The translations under genes were made by a program, and so were the position numbers. Positions 10,662 through 23,170 of a stretch of DNA of 64,000 nucleotides are shown here, piece by piece (the stretch's first letter is position 1; each line of letters begins with the position of its first letter). The notes under the pieces are model-generated. The model was not told the DNA's origin and made no database searches. It worked only from the letters and a program-made list of their open reading frames with translations. The stretch comes from Chelonoidis abingdonii. Taxonomy: Eukaryota; Chordata; Testudines; Testudinidae. Where the stretch lies: assembly GCF_003597395.2 (NCBI RefSeq), contig NC_133773.1, positions 123,936,799 to 124,000,798 of the forward strand, given 5' to 3'.

Positions 10662-10690
10662 TGTCTCTCTCTTTCTCTCTCTCTTTCTCT
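10662..10690 (+). repeat. Simple repeat (TCTCTT/TCTC)n
   Basis: This is an uninterrupted pyrimidine tract of TCTC and TTTC units in the CPZ intron. Confidence 0.8.
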
Positions 10691-11524
10691 ATATAAAATA
10701 TAAATATTCATATCAGGTTTTTTTATTGATCTCTGTCATTGTTCTAGTATCTCCATCACTGTTCTCTCTGACAGGGAGATTTTAACATAGTAATAATGCA
10801 TGTCTGCCTCACAAGATTGCTGAGGGGTTCAGTTAATTAATGCACAGTTTACAGCACTTTGGGATCCTTGAATATGAGGTACTATATAACTGAAAAATAT
10901 TTGCTTGTTTATTTTTATTGCAACAAGTTTTAATGCCTCTGATTTTCTTATGCAAATATTATTCATAGCAGTGAGCTGAATTAATTGGTTGCACCGTCAT
11001 GATGGCAGCATGCTGTTTGACTGTTAGTTATTAGTTATATAGTTATTCTATATATCCTTTAATGCTGCATTTTTCCTTGTAGTAAATTCAATTAGTAGAT
11101 TAGAGGGTCAGATCCTCCCCTTGTGTAAACTGGCCTCATTTACTCAATAGTTTATGAAAGTGTGTTTTTCCTTTACATAGGGAGTATCAGGTCACTTTTA
11201 AAAACTTTAACTCTAAATTTCTTTTCTGTGTTGAGTTTAAGTCATAAATTTTAAAATATTAGTTGAATATAATGGTCATAGGATCATGCACCCATGATCT
11301 ATATACAGGTGGAACCCTCCATGCATAGATCATATTCCACCATCATCAAAAGGGGGTGATTTGCTTCCACATCTCCTTTTGCCCTCAGGCCCCATAGAAA
11401 GTTGCTTGTAGGTTGGAGATCCTTGAGTGGGAGAGTGATCTGAGATTGTACACAGGCCTCTAAGTTGTTGCCCTAAAAGGCAAACCACCCTTCTCAATTA
11501 GAAGGATGGTGACTCATTTTGAGG

Positions 11525-11970
11525 AGAATCTCATGAGGATTGCTTCCTATCACAACCAGGACATGGGCAGTCAGATCTAATGGTCAGAGCAGGAGTCAGG
11601 CCACATCAGGTACTAGAAGGCCAGAGTCCAAGGCAGGTCAGAGGGCAAACCAAGAGTCAGGCATCTGTGGACATGCAGAATCAGAAGTCAGAATCTGGGG
11701 TCTCTTGAACACAGGGTCTGAAGCAGAGACAGGCAGGCAGTCTGTGTTATTGCTCAGACAGCTTCCTGTCATGGCTTCCTGGCTTAAGTACTAGTGACAG
11801 CCAATCAGTGGTCTGCAAGGAACTGCCACTCAGCTCCTGCTGGGCAGTACTTCCTGCGGAGCCCAGCCTCACAAGGTCGTCCTGCAAGAGCCTAGCCTAT
11901 TCTTTTGTGTTGATGTGGAGGTGGCAGCAACTCAGTATCCCTTGCAGATTCTTACACTTCCTCTTCCTGT
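11525..11970. repeat. Degenerate repeat rich in CAGAGTCAG-type words
   Basis: Words such as GGTCAGAG, GAGTCAGG, CAGAATCAGAAGTCAGA and GGCAGGCAG recur irregularly, and composition differs from both flanks. It ends about 75 bp before the CPZ exon at 12045. It resembles interspersed turtle repeats, and its class is unknown. Confidence 0.4.
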
Positions 11971-12044
11971 AGGTTTTCTTGCAGGAAAAGATGAGCAGGC
12001 ACAAAAATATGACCATTTGGTGTAACTTGTCCTTTCCTTGTTAG

Positions 12045-12296
<252 letters not shown>

Positions 12297-12664
12297 TAGA
12301 ATTATGAGAAAAAACCATAGGTCAAAATCTACCTCTTCCCCCACACCACTATTATCAGTGCCAATGAAGTTGCATGAGTGTAACTGAGTGCAAAATTTTT
12401 CACAGAATTTTTTGCAGAATCTCTCTAATTTCATATTAAATTTCTTGGTAGGCTAAGTAAACTGAAATTTTCTTCAGAAAGAGCAATATTTTGGTCTCTG
12501 TGCACAGGTGAATAGTATGTTATAAATAGATCTGAATGATTGATTGTATGTAGGTCAGAGGCAAAAAGAGTGGAATACTGAGTTACACATTATGTTCATT
12601 GTATTAACTAATCAATAACATACATAACTGTCAATTTTCACCTGTTGTAAAGCTCTGAGCATTT

Positions 12665-12736
12665 AGGTCTCAGTCTTGCTCCACTGAAATCAATGGGAAT
12701 TTTGCTATTGATTTCAATGGGAATAGGATTAGACCC
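12665..12736. mobile_element. Short palindromic MITE with AATGGGA core
   Basis: GGTCTCAGTCTTGCTCC near the left end is the imperfect complement of GGAATAGGATTAGACC at the right, and ACTGAAATCAATGG pairs with TTGATTTCAATGG around a short centre. The copy is almost fully self-complementary. Confidence 0.7.
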
Positions 12737-12913
12737 CAGAAGTACATTGTGTCACATGTGGGGTAAAATTTTGCTCTGGTGGTGGCTTTATAGCAGTGCG
12801 GAAAGCCAGAGTGGCTTATAATGTAGTGAATACTGCACTACTTTGAGTAAACCTAAAAATTAGACTGGAGATGGTGCAAATTTTTGAAGCTGAAATTGGG
12901 GCATGATTTAGGG

Positions 12914-13752
12914 CAGACATGGGCAAACTACGGCCCGCCAACCGCATCCAGCCTGCGGAACTGTGCTGCCCAGCCCGAGCTCCCAGCTGGGGAGCCTGTC
13001 CGGCCTGCCCTGCTGTCTTCCCCCTCCCCCCGCAGCCATGCCGTCGCACGGGCTGCACTCTGGCCTGCCGCTCCCACTGGGCAGCATGGGGAGCACAGCT
13101 GGCTCTGGCCGGGTGTCGTGGCTGCAAGCTCCTGCTGCTGGTAAGGGGGCGGGGAGCAGGGGGGTTGGGTAAGGGAACAGGGGTTCCTGGGAGGCAGTCA
13201 GGGAGGATGGGGTGAAGGTTCGGGGGGGCAGTCAGGGGATGGGGAACAGGGAGGGTTGGGGGTGGGAGTCCCAGGGGGCCTGTCTGGGGGTGGGAATGTG
13301 GATAGGGATTGAGAGGGCAGTCGGGGACAGGTAGCAGGCATTGTTGGATAAGGGGATGGGATCCCGGAGGGGCAGTTAGGGGTGGGGAGTCCCAGGAGGT
13401 GGTGGTCAGGGGACGAGGAGCAGAGGGCTGTTGGATAGGGGCTGGGAGTCCCAGGGGGGGCCTATCAGGGAGTGAGGGTGCGGATAGGGGTCGGGGCAGT
13501 CAGGGAACAGGGAGCAGGGGGGTTGGATAGTGGTTGGGGGTCCCGGGAGGGGGTGGTTAGGGGACAAGGAGCTGGGGGGGGTTGGATGGGTTGGGGGTTC
13601 TGAGGGGGAAAGTCAGGTGGTGGGAAGTGGGAGGGGGCGGATAGGGGGCAGGGGCCAGGCTGTTTGGGGAGGCACAGCCTTCCCTACCAGGCCCTCCATA
13701 CAATTGCGCAACCCTAACATGGCTGTTGGGCCAACAAGTTTGCCCACCCCTG
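12914..13752. mobile_element. Non-autonomous hAT element with perfect 8-bp duplication
   Basis: The termini CAGACATGGGCAAACTACGG and AAGTTTGCCCACCCCTG are inverted. ATTTAGGG occurs exactly at 12906-12913 and again at 13753-13760, the 8-bp duplication expected of hAT insertion. No transposase is encoded. The interior is GC-rich from about 12940 and becomes a G-rich array from 13141. Confidence 0.9.
13141..13670 (+). repeat. G-rich minisatellite inside the intronic hAT
   Basis: Degenerate units combine GGCAGTCAGGGGA(T/C)GGGGA, ACAGGGAGCAGGGGGGTTGG and GGGAGTCCCAGGGGGGCC-like segments, with many GGG to GGGGGGG runs on the + (CPZ sense) strand. The ORFs here, rich in Gly, Arg and Ser, are by-products. 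Confidence 0.8.
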
Positions 13753-14360
13753 ATTTAGGGCCTTTTCCAAACCTCATTCTAGATAACGACTTCCCATTAA
13801 CATCAATGGGCTATGAATAAGGCCCTTAAAGAATTAACCAACAAATATTGTGCCCATATGAAGGGAAAAGGAGTGTTAAGTTTCATTTCAGAATGGACAA
13901 GAGTTTGTACAGCTGAAATTTCATAGTGACCAGGCTTTAGTTAAGAGAGAATATGCCCAACAGTTGCAAAGCCAAAATATTCAAAATGAAGGCAGGGATG
14001 CTGGAACAATTTGTAGAGAGGGGATGCTGGGAGCCATCGAACTAGACTATAAACTCTGTAAATAATGGAAACCACTTCAAGCCAGGAGGTGCCCCAGCAC
14101 CTCTAGTTCCAGCACCTATGAATGAAGGAAATTATGATTGCCAGGAGCTGAATGCCTCTGATTTTTTCCTCTCTTTCTCCTCCTCTTCCTTTATTTTCAT
14201 CTTAAAACACCAAAACAGATAGACATTGAAATTCTATGAAAAAATAGCATTAATACAATGTTCACTGAGCTGATAAACATAAAAAAAATCCAGGAACTAT
14301 AAAGTTATGCATAAATGTTCGTTGTTTGCACTGCCTCCTTCTGCACATGCATTAAAACAC

Positions 14361-14509
14361 AGGCCTGATCCTCAGCTGGAGGAAATTGCTATAGTTCCAC
14401 TGAAGTCAATGGCCCACCAACTTGCAGGATTTCAAGGTAGTCATCTCATGGGACATTTTCACCTCAGCATCAGAGACAAACTGTTTACACCAGCTGAGGA
14501 TCTGGCCCC
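14361..14509. mobile_element. Short MITE with inverted ends
   Basis: The left end AGGCCTGATCCTCAGCTGG is inverted relative to the right end CCAGCTGAGGATCTGGCCCC. The interior includes CTGAAGTCAATGG, the core word shared by other short elements in the window. Confidence 0.7.
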
Positions 14510-14977
14510 ATGTCTCATGTGTATTATATATTACAAATAGGAATTTCTTATGCTCTTGGACATACAATATATCTATGTATTGGGCTTGAGTCTTATTTCA
14601 CTTACATCATCTACAGACAGGTGTAAATCCATTGACTTCACTGGAGCTATTTCGTATACATACCATTGCAAGCAAAAACAGAATCAGGCACCATTTTTGT
14701 TTGCCGTGGTGTACTACTGTGTAATACATACACTGCATCTATCATGATATTAATACAATTCACAAGATCGGAAATATAGTTATTTCTAAGGGCCATATTT
14801 TTAATTCTCAACAGCTCCCACTCTGACACTTGCAGCCTGATTTTTAAAAGAGGGGAAGACCCAGTGTGCTGAGCTCTTTTCAAAATCTGCCCTTATATGT
14901 CCAATGCTTATCTGTGTATAGATGTGTTTATGCATGTATGCCGCTGGACAAAGGACTGAGATTCCTGTTTTCTTTAG

Positions 14978-15342
14978 CTGCTGATGGAGACTATTGGAGA
15001 CTCCTGCCTCCAGGAAGATACATAATCAGTGCTCATGCTATCGGATACAGCAGGGTGATGAAGAGGGTCACTCTGCCTGCCAGGATGAAAAGAGCTGGGA
15101 GGGTAAATTTTGTCCTTCGATCTCTAGATACAAAGCCTAAAAATTTTCTCCTAGGACCCATGGAAAACATATATGAGCAGTACGACCCATTGGAACTTTT
15201 TGATCCTCATGCCCAACATGCACAGTCTGAACCAAGAGAAGGAAGAAGGCAGCCTACACGGCACAATGAGAAGCCTTGGTGGTGGTCTTACTTCAGCTCT
15301 CTAGGCCAACATAAGCCACTGTGGTTGCTTAAACAGCGTTAA
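14978..15342 (+). CDS. CPZ: Carboxypeptidase Z, last coding exon and stop
   Basis: The exon follows acceptor TTTTCTTTAG (ending 14977) and completes the split Ala codon with CT. It reads ADGDYWRLLPPGRYIISAHA, which finishes the transthyretin-like domain, then RVTLPARMKRAGRVNFVLRS, and then a CPZ-specific tail that is rich in charged residues and ends KPWWWSYFSSL...LWLLKQR with TAA at 15340-15342. The KPWWWSYF..L...P.WLLK ending is diagnostic for CPZ within the family and separates it from CPE, CPN1, CPM and CPX paralogues. About 120 codons are present with no frameshift. With the three upstream exons the window encodes about 246 residues, all in one consistent frame, which supports a functional gene. 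Confidence 0.97.
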
Positions 15343-15980
15343 GTCAGATCATTGTTTTGCTCGCCTTATTATGACACTGTTTCATCAAAATCCTAATACC
15401 CTGATTGCTAATGGCAATATTTAAATCTGTTTAATTTGGAAATACAGTGTTAACTCAATATCAATTTCTGTAATTCTTTTTTTCTCTCTTTTCATAGAAT
15501 TGACTATATTCAAGTACTTTTATATATTAAAAAAACAGTATGCATTTGTTCAAAGGCCGGGTTCTATTCAGTTTCCTAGTAATGTGCTTTCTTTATGCCC
15601 ATGCAGTTAATCATCAGATTTATTATTTATTAGATTCTAAAGTACCTGCAGAGGAATCTTCCTGATCTTTTAATGCATTTTCATACATGTCTTATCACAT
15701 TAATTATTGCAAACTGAAAACAACCTTTAGGAAAATTTGGAAAAGCCTGTTCTTCTTTATACATTATTTCTGCATACTAAGTTTACTACATTAAATCTTC
15801 CAATATAAATTAAAATGATTTTAGAGAAAAAAAATCTTCATTTGATCTCTGGATTACTTTTTGGAAAAGACTCACTAGAAATGAGAAATATGGAAAGAAG
15901 AAATCTGTGTTTCTGAATTAGGAACATTTACAGTAGGATGAGTTACTTGTGAAAGAGACATTTCTTAATAAAGAAACCTA
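15343..15980 (+). other. CPZ: Probable CPZ 3' UTR with candidate poly(A) signals
   Basis: The sequence after the stop is AT-rich and unlike the repeats around it. A variant signal ATTAAA lies at 15526-15531 and a canonical AATAAA at 15967-15972. Either could end the transcript; the true cleavage site cannot be told from sequence alone. Confidence 0.45.
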
Positions 15981-16842
15981 TTGAACAAAGTCACATTTTC
16001 CCAAATTCTATTTGAGAAATTCTCATTCAGTTTCCATCTGGTAATGCTTGAAAAGGACCCATACAATTTTATAAAAGTGATAAAGGCCAGATTGTGATAT
16101 TCTCCCATGTGTTGTCTAGTGCTTTACATCGTGAGTAGATAACTGAAGTAAATGGGAATACTTGGAGAGTATGGTACTATTCATGGGAGTCAGAGTATTT
16201 GACCCTATTATAGTTTTAATATTAAAGGTATATTTGTATTTCTGAAAACATTTGTTAGTAAAAAGTACTAGGAGGTGAAAACTAAATGGCCTAATTCATG
16301 AGAGAACTAGCTTAAAATGTGACATATGTCATACCAGGGTAATCAATGACTTAATTGTAGAAGTGTGCCTAGATTCAACATATTTGTTAATGGAACTTAG
16401 TAAACATCAAAGAAATCCACAAGATCATCAGATAAAACTTCTGTTCAAGAGAGTCACAAGAAAAGCTGGGTGAATACTGGGTTTATAAGACATGCTGATG
16501 TAAGTATTTTATTTGGAACCATGAAAAATATCTTTAATTTGGATGAAACGAGGAGGTCCTGACCTTCAGCACGCATGAACTGGTGTCAGGGGAACTACAT
16601 CAATTCAGACCATGTGCAGATCTGCCCCAATATCATGGTTTCTGAAAAAGCTGATTGTTTGGAGTTGTTATATTTCATGCAGATACTGCTCTATTAACTG
16701 GATTCAAGATCACCTTGTCATCTCTAAACCCTGGTTTCCTCATCTCTATCAATGGTGCCTAGGCTGTATCTTTCATGATGGATGGTATGTGCACACACAT
16801 CTCATGCCTTGGTTACCTGAGACACAGAGAGATGCTTTCATA
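15981..16842. other. Intergenic, nothing recognised
   Basis: This is AT-rich sequence downstream of CPZ. A 116-codon + strand ORF at 16612-16962 has no motif I recognise and its end overlaps a palindromic MITE, so I do not call it. Confidence 0.4.
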
Positions 16843-16954
16843 GCTCCAATCCTGCATACCTTTACTCACCTGAGTAATCCAATTGACATTATTGAGTCAT
16901 CTGCTCACGTGCGTAAAGTTACTCATGTGCTTAAGTGTTCACAGGATCGGAGTC
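16843..16954. mobile_element. Short palindromic MITE
   Basis: GCTCCAATCCTGCATACC at the left pairs with CACAGGATCGGAGTC at the right. The TTTACTCACCTGAGTAA-like interior is partly self-complementary too. Confidence 0.6.
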
Positions 16955-18239
16955 TAAGATAGAAGGAAAGAACACAACTTTATAGTGTTAACAACAAAGA
17001 ACATTTTGACTTGTGCACAGGGTGAACTTTGTAGCACACTGCAGTCCATATAAATCACTGTTATTTGCCCATGATTAGCTAAGAGATAGAGATGAATCAT
17101 TGAAACATAAATTTAACAAAACTAAGCAAACAAAAGATTCTATCTCCAAACTAAAAATGCTCTCTTGTCTCCCTATAGTGGACAAAAAAATTGTCTCCCA
17201 TTACAACTGAGTATTTACTAAAATAGAGTTTTCAAAGCCACTGTCCTATTGAGTGGTAGAATTGACAAACTCAGAACTTATGCAGAACTACATACTGTTA
17301 GCTGCTCACTTTCTCTATGACAGTTTCCCTTATATGCTATTTTAATATTCTCCAAAATCTCACAGAGCTAATTAGACCTTTTGCAAGCTCTCACAGAAAA
17401 CCTGAAAGCAGTATGACCATGTCACAAAATCCACTTCCTTCCCTAAATCCTCCCCTGAAATGGCAAACAGCAGGAAAAAATGTAACAAGATAAATTGACA
17501 GGAAATATTGCAAAGAAGCTTTTCTTGTGAGTGAGATTTCAAAGGTTTCCTAATTTGAATTAGGTGTGAAATAGAGCAAGGATAACCTTCTCTGTGCTAT
17601 ATCTGTCCAGACCACATCAGGAGTTGGACTGAAGTTCTAATGGGTTTCATGACCGGTAGTCCAGATACTGGGGTTGGGTTATGGCACACCAGCGGGAAAC
17701 AACAGATAGAATCTTGGAAATGAAGCCTGAACCTCCCTGAATTCCTAAGTTATTTCATTCTCCAGAAGATAAACAGTTCACTTTTCAGTTATAACAATTT
17801 TCTGGGGAAAACATAATTTTCAATTTTTTTAAAATATTTTTTTAAAATCAAGAAGAATAGACATGCCTTGTTGAGAATGCAATAGCTTCCACATTAAATA
17901 AACAAGCACAAAAAGGATTTTCTTTTAGGACCACAAATAAAGAGAATAGTCAATAACCCTAAAATCTGTGAATTTTCCCATTTTTTTCCTAACAATTACA
18001 AGTGGACATGTTGTAAGTAGCAGGCTTAAATGTAGTGCTGAGGGGCCATCAAATTCACTTATTGAGCAAGCTGACGAATTGTTTCAGAGCATTACCAGTT
18101 AGACGTTAAAAATGATTGTAGTCCCTAGAATTGGGATCTTAATCTCATCTATAAAGTGGGAGTAATGATATTTCCCACCCTGGGTCTATCTTATCTATTT
18201 AGTGTGTAAACTCCATGGGGCAGGGATTGTCTCTTATTA
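16955..18239. other. Intergenic, nothing recognised
   Basis: This is AT-rich unique-looking sequence without ORFs of note, tandem repeats or transposon ends. Confidence 0.4.
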
Positions 18240-18463
18240 TGACTGTGTCTACACTGTGGGCTAGGGGTATGATTACTGAGTACATAGCCACCAGTTTTCA
18301 GACAGGTTTGTATTTGGCACACCTCAGCCATGCTTCTGCTCCCACAACCTGTGCTACTGCGGCTATGCTGCTATTTATACTCGTGCTAGCTTGATGAGAA
18401 CTAGCACAAATATGTGTACAGGAGCAGGGGAATCATGTCCCTAGCTTGAGTGTAGACCTAGCC
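18240..18463. mobile_element. Harbinger-like MITE
   Basis: The left end GACTGTGTCTACACTGTGGG with CTAGGG is inverted relative to CCCTAGCTTGAGTGTAGACC with TAGCC at the right. The exact target duplication is unclear. Confidence 0.55.
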
Positions 18464-18552
18464 TATGTGTATGTAGTGCTCAGCCTTTGGGGCGTCTCAG
18501 GCACTACTATAATAAATGCATGAGAACGGACACTATGAAAAACAACCTCATG

Positions 18553-18708
18553 CCCTGATTCAGGAAGGCCCTTATATGTGTGTTTAACTTCAAGTGCATG
18601 CTAAATTTCCAGTGGAATTGGAATTAAAGTTAAGTACATGCTTATCTGCTTTTCTGAACAGGAATGGATTTACAAAGGTGTTTAAGTGCTTTGATGAATT
18701 GGGGGCCT
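18553..18708. mobile_element. Short palindromic MITE
   Basis: The ends CCCTGATTCAGGAAGGCCC and GATGAATTGGGGGCC are imperfectly inverted. In the interior, TTAACTTCAAGTGCATG faces GTTAAGTACATGC. Confidence 0.5.
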
Positions 18709-20160
18709 CATGCAGCTCAAAGGTTTAGGAACCCAGAAAAGAAATTCAGAACAATGAGAGTTACCTGACAGCCTTCATTTAGACTTGGCTAATCTCTTTT
18801 TCAGAATGTCAGAACTACTTTGGAGTGTGACATGTCCCCCAGAGGGACTATACTATCAGTCTAAACTCCACACCCAAACATAGCTCATCTTATATGTGAA
18901 TTACAGCACATGCTAGTGAGACGTCTTTTCCTTCTAAGTCAAAGCCTATGGTTTTTTCAATTACCTTCCAACCACATATTGAACATTATTGACCTATGTT
19001 TTTGTAGCATCTTCCTTAATAATTAATTTCCCAGTCTCCATTGTTACCTTTGTTCATTTCAAGCAGGATGCCATGCACAAAGCTTGTTTCATTAACAAGC
19101 ATTTGGAACTGCTAATGGTCTAGGGAACACTCTTCAGAGAGCTTCAGCATTAATATGCCGGTGCAGAAACTCCGCAATGGATGCATGGTATACAGATGTA
19201 ATTAACAGCCTTTAAAAAGGTGAAGAACAGGGAGAAGTGTTTGCTAATGTTATATTTGAAGTTTCTCTTTAAATTATACTGTAGAGATAATTCAGAATAA
19301 GCAAAAATGCCAAAGGAAAAGGAAAATTAATTTCTACTTTACAAGAATTGTGAAAACTCCTATTATTCTAAAGAAACTCTGAGTCAGATTATATTTGTCC
19401 CTTGCACCAATGTGATGGGGGAAGGCAGGCACAAATGCTTTCTTTTGTCCTCCCTGTGCAGGAGGTGGCCATAGTTATGGTCCCTGCAGTCTCCCAAAGG
19501 ATTCTCTTGCTTTTCCAAAGAGCGAAGGAGAAGAAAATGTTTCAAGCTGGGCATCCAAAAATGGAGGCACCCAAAATCATTAGCTACTTTTGATTGACCA
19601 CTTCTCTTTGAATATAATATATAATGTTTATATTTGCATAGCTCTCCTAATTTTCACATCTATCTACTATGCTTCCATCGCACAGGTGAACTGGGCGGCT
19701 TTCAAACGACCTCTCCATTTGCATGCTGATAAAGTCCTATGAAGTAGCTGTTGAAGTGGACAGGTTTTTAGCAGCTCAGCAAGCCAATTCCTTTTCCCAG
19801 AAGCAATCATTTGCTAGGATCTTAATTTAATTTTTTTTTTAAATAATTGCTTTAAATGGCAGTGAAGACAACCTTCAAAATATGAGCAGAATGTAAACTG
19901 ATCCAATGATGGCTGCAAACAGACTGAAATAATATCTCTAAGAGGTGGGCATTGTCCTTATTCATCTCAGTGGGTTAACCCCAGAATCCAGGTGAAGCTA
20001 CTCTAAATGTCACCATTAACTCTTTCATGTTGCATGGATGAAAGAAGAGGGATGATTGTATTATTAAGATCTGCACAGTATACTGTGAATTGGTGTCACA
20101 TTTTGGTGTCATGAGTGAGCCAAATTGGTTTGTGTGCAGAGCTTGGGAGAACATAGTAAC
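18709..20160. other. Intergenic, nothing recognised
   Basis: This is unique-looking, AT-rich sequence. Short ORFs such as 19402-19593 show no motif. Confidence 0.4.
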
Positions 20161-20347
20161 TGGAGATATACCCATCTCCTAGAACTGGAAGGGACCTTGA
20201 AAGGTCATCACATCTAGCCCCCTGCCTTCACTAGCAGGACCAAGTACTGATTTTTGCTCCAGATACCTAAGTGGCCCCCTCAAGGATTGAACTCACAACC
20301 CTGCATTTAGCAAGCCAATGCTCAAACCTCTGAGCTATCCCTCCTCC
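20161..20347 (-). mobile_element. Turtle tRNA-derived SINE
   Basis: Read on the minus strand, the copy begins GGAGGGATAGCTCAGAGG, has a pol III A-box-like TAGCTCAGAGG (plus strand about 20327-20338) and a B-box-like GTTGTGAGTTCAATCC (about 20284-20300). It continues through a body containing CTTGGTCCTGCTAGTG and ends in CCTTCCAGTTCTAGGAG, a tail resembling LINE CR1 3' sequence. This matches the cryptodiran turtle pol III SINE as I remember it. The tRNA-like part carries substitutions and is not a functional tRNA gene. Confidence 0.85.
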
Positions 20348-20689
20348 ACTCTCATCACTTTCCGCTCCAATTCTGACTTTTTCCTCAAACTTTTAGTAGT
20401 ACGAAAGACCAGTTATTAGAAATGTATGTGGAACTGTTTGAACAGGGAAACAACATTTTGAAATGAAGAAAATTTGTTACATTATTGATATTACTCTGGG
20501 CACTCATCACTGCTCATCACTCATCACTGAAAACATGAATTACTGAAGGGGATGTAACATAACTATAGTATATATTTGAAAGGCAACTGTAATTATATAT
20601 ATGGGCCTTCCCTTCTTTGAAGTTAAGTCTTAATCAGCATGTTTGTATTTGATATATGTATTTAACTCAGAGAGGTTAAGGCCCTGTGC

Positions 20690-22095
20690 AATGCCACCTG
20701 CAGTGACTCAAAAGCTTGAATAGCTGCCTCAAGGCAGACTGTTAGGAACCAGAGCACAAACCCCAAATTGGTTGTGAGTTCTATACCTAGATTTCACCAA
20801 ATGAATTACCGAGTGAAAATGCCTCATGCACTATAACAGTCTTAACATGGAGTCACAGACAGTCCCCTTTGGTACTCTGCTCTATCTCACTCCAGAGGTG
20901 AGTGCACTTTTGTGATAGATGGTCCGTTACACCAAGACACACAGCAATATTCAGGTTACCACCAGTCCCAAAGGACCAGTCATTTACCTCAGGTCAATTT
21001 GCATCTTAGATTCTATACCAAAGACAATACTAAAAAAATAAATGAGTTATTTACAAGATGAAAGCAGGTTATACACACACACACAAGATTTACAGTTTTA
21101 TGTTTCAAAAGGTAACAGAAGCTTCTATAATAAGCACGCTCTATATGTCCTTTAGGGGACTAACCCAGGCTAAGCAGCTGGGGATCTCTCTCTTATGGCT
21201 AGAAACACTTTGCCCCCCAGCTCCAAGCAGCAGAGATGAGTTTCTTCTTGTTAGGGGTTTTATTCCCCTCCTGCCACATGCTCTGAGCTGCAAGCTCAGG
21301 TGATGGGAAGAGTCCACTTGCATGATTCATCTTCACAGGGAGGAGGGCAGAATAAAAAAAGGCTTTTGTCCTCTTGTTGACAGTAGATAGGACATTCCAG
21401 TTGTAACATCCCACAATAGTCCATCTGGTATTGATGGCCATTTCCTTTTGGGAAGGGCATAAAACTTTCTGTTGAAGATCAGCCCTTCACACTAGTTAAT
21501 ACAGTCACAGAGGTTTACAATACAACCGCTCAAATATTATCTTGCAGTATGGGATACAGATGTTATCTAAGTGGGATTAATGCAGGGGTAGGCAACCTAT
21601 GGCACATGTGCCAAAGGTGGCACATGAGCTGATTTTCAGTGGCACTCACACTGCCCGGGTCCTGGCCAACCATCCGGGTGCCGGGGGGGGCTCTGCATTT
21701 TCATTTAATTTTAAATCAAGCTTCTTAAATGTTTCATAACCTTATTTACTTATATACAACAGTAGTTTAGTTATATATTATAGACATAGAAAGAGACCTT
21801 CTAAAAACGTTAAAATGTATTACTGACACGCAAAATCTTAAATTAGAGTGAATAAATGAAGACTCGGCACACCACTTCTGAAAGGTTGCCAATCCCTGGA
21901 TTTATGCATGCAGCAACTCACAAATATTCAATAGAGTTTTAACAGTAAACACATTCTTCTAATTCTAATACCCATTTAACACTATTAACACACAGGTGAG
22001 CTAGATTGATTCCAGCTATGTAGTTGTCAGTGTTCATTTCAGACATGGAGACCTAATAATGAGCTGGCAGCTGGCCTGCCAGTGTCACACACTGA
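20690..22095. repeat. LTR-like turtle repeat split by a hAT
   Basis: The segment before 21583 and the segment after 21906 read as one repeat, ending near GCCAGTGTCACAC. A related stretch (ACACAGGTGA...GATTCCAGCTATGT) recurs at about 50840-50880. The class and exact ends are uncertain; an LTR-type origin is a guess. Confidence 0.35.
21583..21898 (+). mobile_element. Non-autonomous hAT, copy 1 (316 bp)
   Basis: The ends CAGGGGTAGGCAACCTATGG and GAAAGGTTGCCAATCCCTG are inverted. The flanks GATTAATG (21575-21582) and GATTTATG (21899-21906) match at 7 of 8 positions. The same family, of identical length, lies in the opposite orientation at 34015-34330. Confidence 0.9.
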
Positions 22096-22242
22096 AACTA
22101 CTCCCACTGATTTGTGGGAATCCTTCCAATGAATTGTCCAGTGACAAGGCTAAATGACTTGTTGAAGCCATACATATGAAGTAAGTGTTAGAGCCCAGAT
22201 TAGAATTTGGGAGCTTCTGGATTCCGTTCCCATGCTCAGTTC

Positions 22243-23074
22243 ACTATATGAAGTCTGAGCTGGGGGCTAACTTAGCTACACTAAATCAGGAAAAAGATCT
22301 TGGAGTCATCGTGGATAGTTCTCTGAAGATGTCCATGCAGTGTGCACAGGCAGTCAAAAAAGCAAACAAGATGTTAGGAATCATAAAAAAGGGGATAGAG
22401 AATAAGAAGGAGAATATAGTATTGCCCTTTTATAAATTGGTGGTCCGCCCACATCTTGAATACTGAGTACATCTCAAAAAAGATATGCTGGCACTAGAAG
22501 AGGTTCAGAGAAGGGCAACTAAAATAATTAGGGGTTTGGAATAGGTCCCATATGAGGAGAGATTAAAGAGGCTAGGACTTTTCAGCTTGGAAAAGAGGAG
22601 ACTAAGGGGGGATATAGGTATATAAAATCATGAGAGATGTGAAGAAAGTGGATAAGGAAAAATTAATTACTTATTCCCATAATACAAAAACTAGGGATCA
22701 CCAAATGAAATTGATAAGCAGCAGGTTCAAAACAAATAAAAGGAAGTTCTTCACACAGCGCAGAGTCAACTTGTGGAACTCCTTACCTGAGGAGGTTGTG
22801 AAGGCTAGGACTATAACAGTGTTTAAAAGATAACTGGATAAATTCATGGTGGTTAAATCCATTAATGGCTATTAGCCAGGATGGGGTAAGGAATGGTGTC
22901 CCTAGCCTCTGTTTGTCAGAGGGTGGAGATGGATGGCAGGAGAGAGATCGCTTGATCATTACCTGTTAGGTTCACTCCCTCTGGGGCATCTGGCATTGGT
23001 CACTGTCAGTAGCTGAATACTGGGCTGGATGGACCTTTGGTCTGACCCAGTACGGCCGTTCTTATGTTCTTATG
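22243..23074 (+). mobile_element. CR1 LINE, 5'-truncated, end of RT plus 3' UTR
   Basis: The reading frame KSELGANLATLNQEKDLGVI through KKANKMLGIIKKG and LPFYKLVVRPHLEY is the CR1 reverse-transcriptase C-terminal region. It is followed after a stop and frameshift by the [20 protein letters not shown] and LPEEVV segment. The 3' terminus is TTCTTATGTTCTTATG at 23074. The copy is dead. Confidence 0.9.
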
Positions 23075-23170
23075 AGTTTCTATTCTAACTTATTGGATGA
23101 AATCCTTGCCGCATTGAAGTAAATAGCGAAACACCTGGGATTTCATCCATTACGTATGTCCATCAATGAT

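Noticed and set aside
12816..13820. Cluster of GC-rich ORFs on both strands
   Set aside because: All fall in or next to the hAT element and its G-rich minisatellite.
20280..20345. tRNA gene on the minus strand
   Set aside because: The A and B boxes belong to the head of a SINE with a non-tRNA body and tail; the cloverleaf is degraded.
21071..21085. (CA)n microsatellite
   Set aside because: Only about seven dinucleotide units; too short to be notable.
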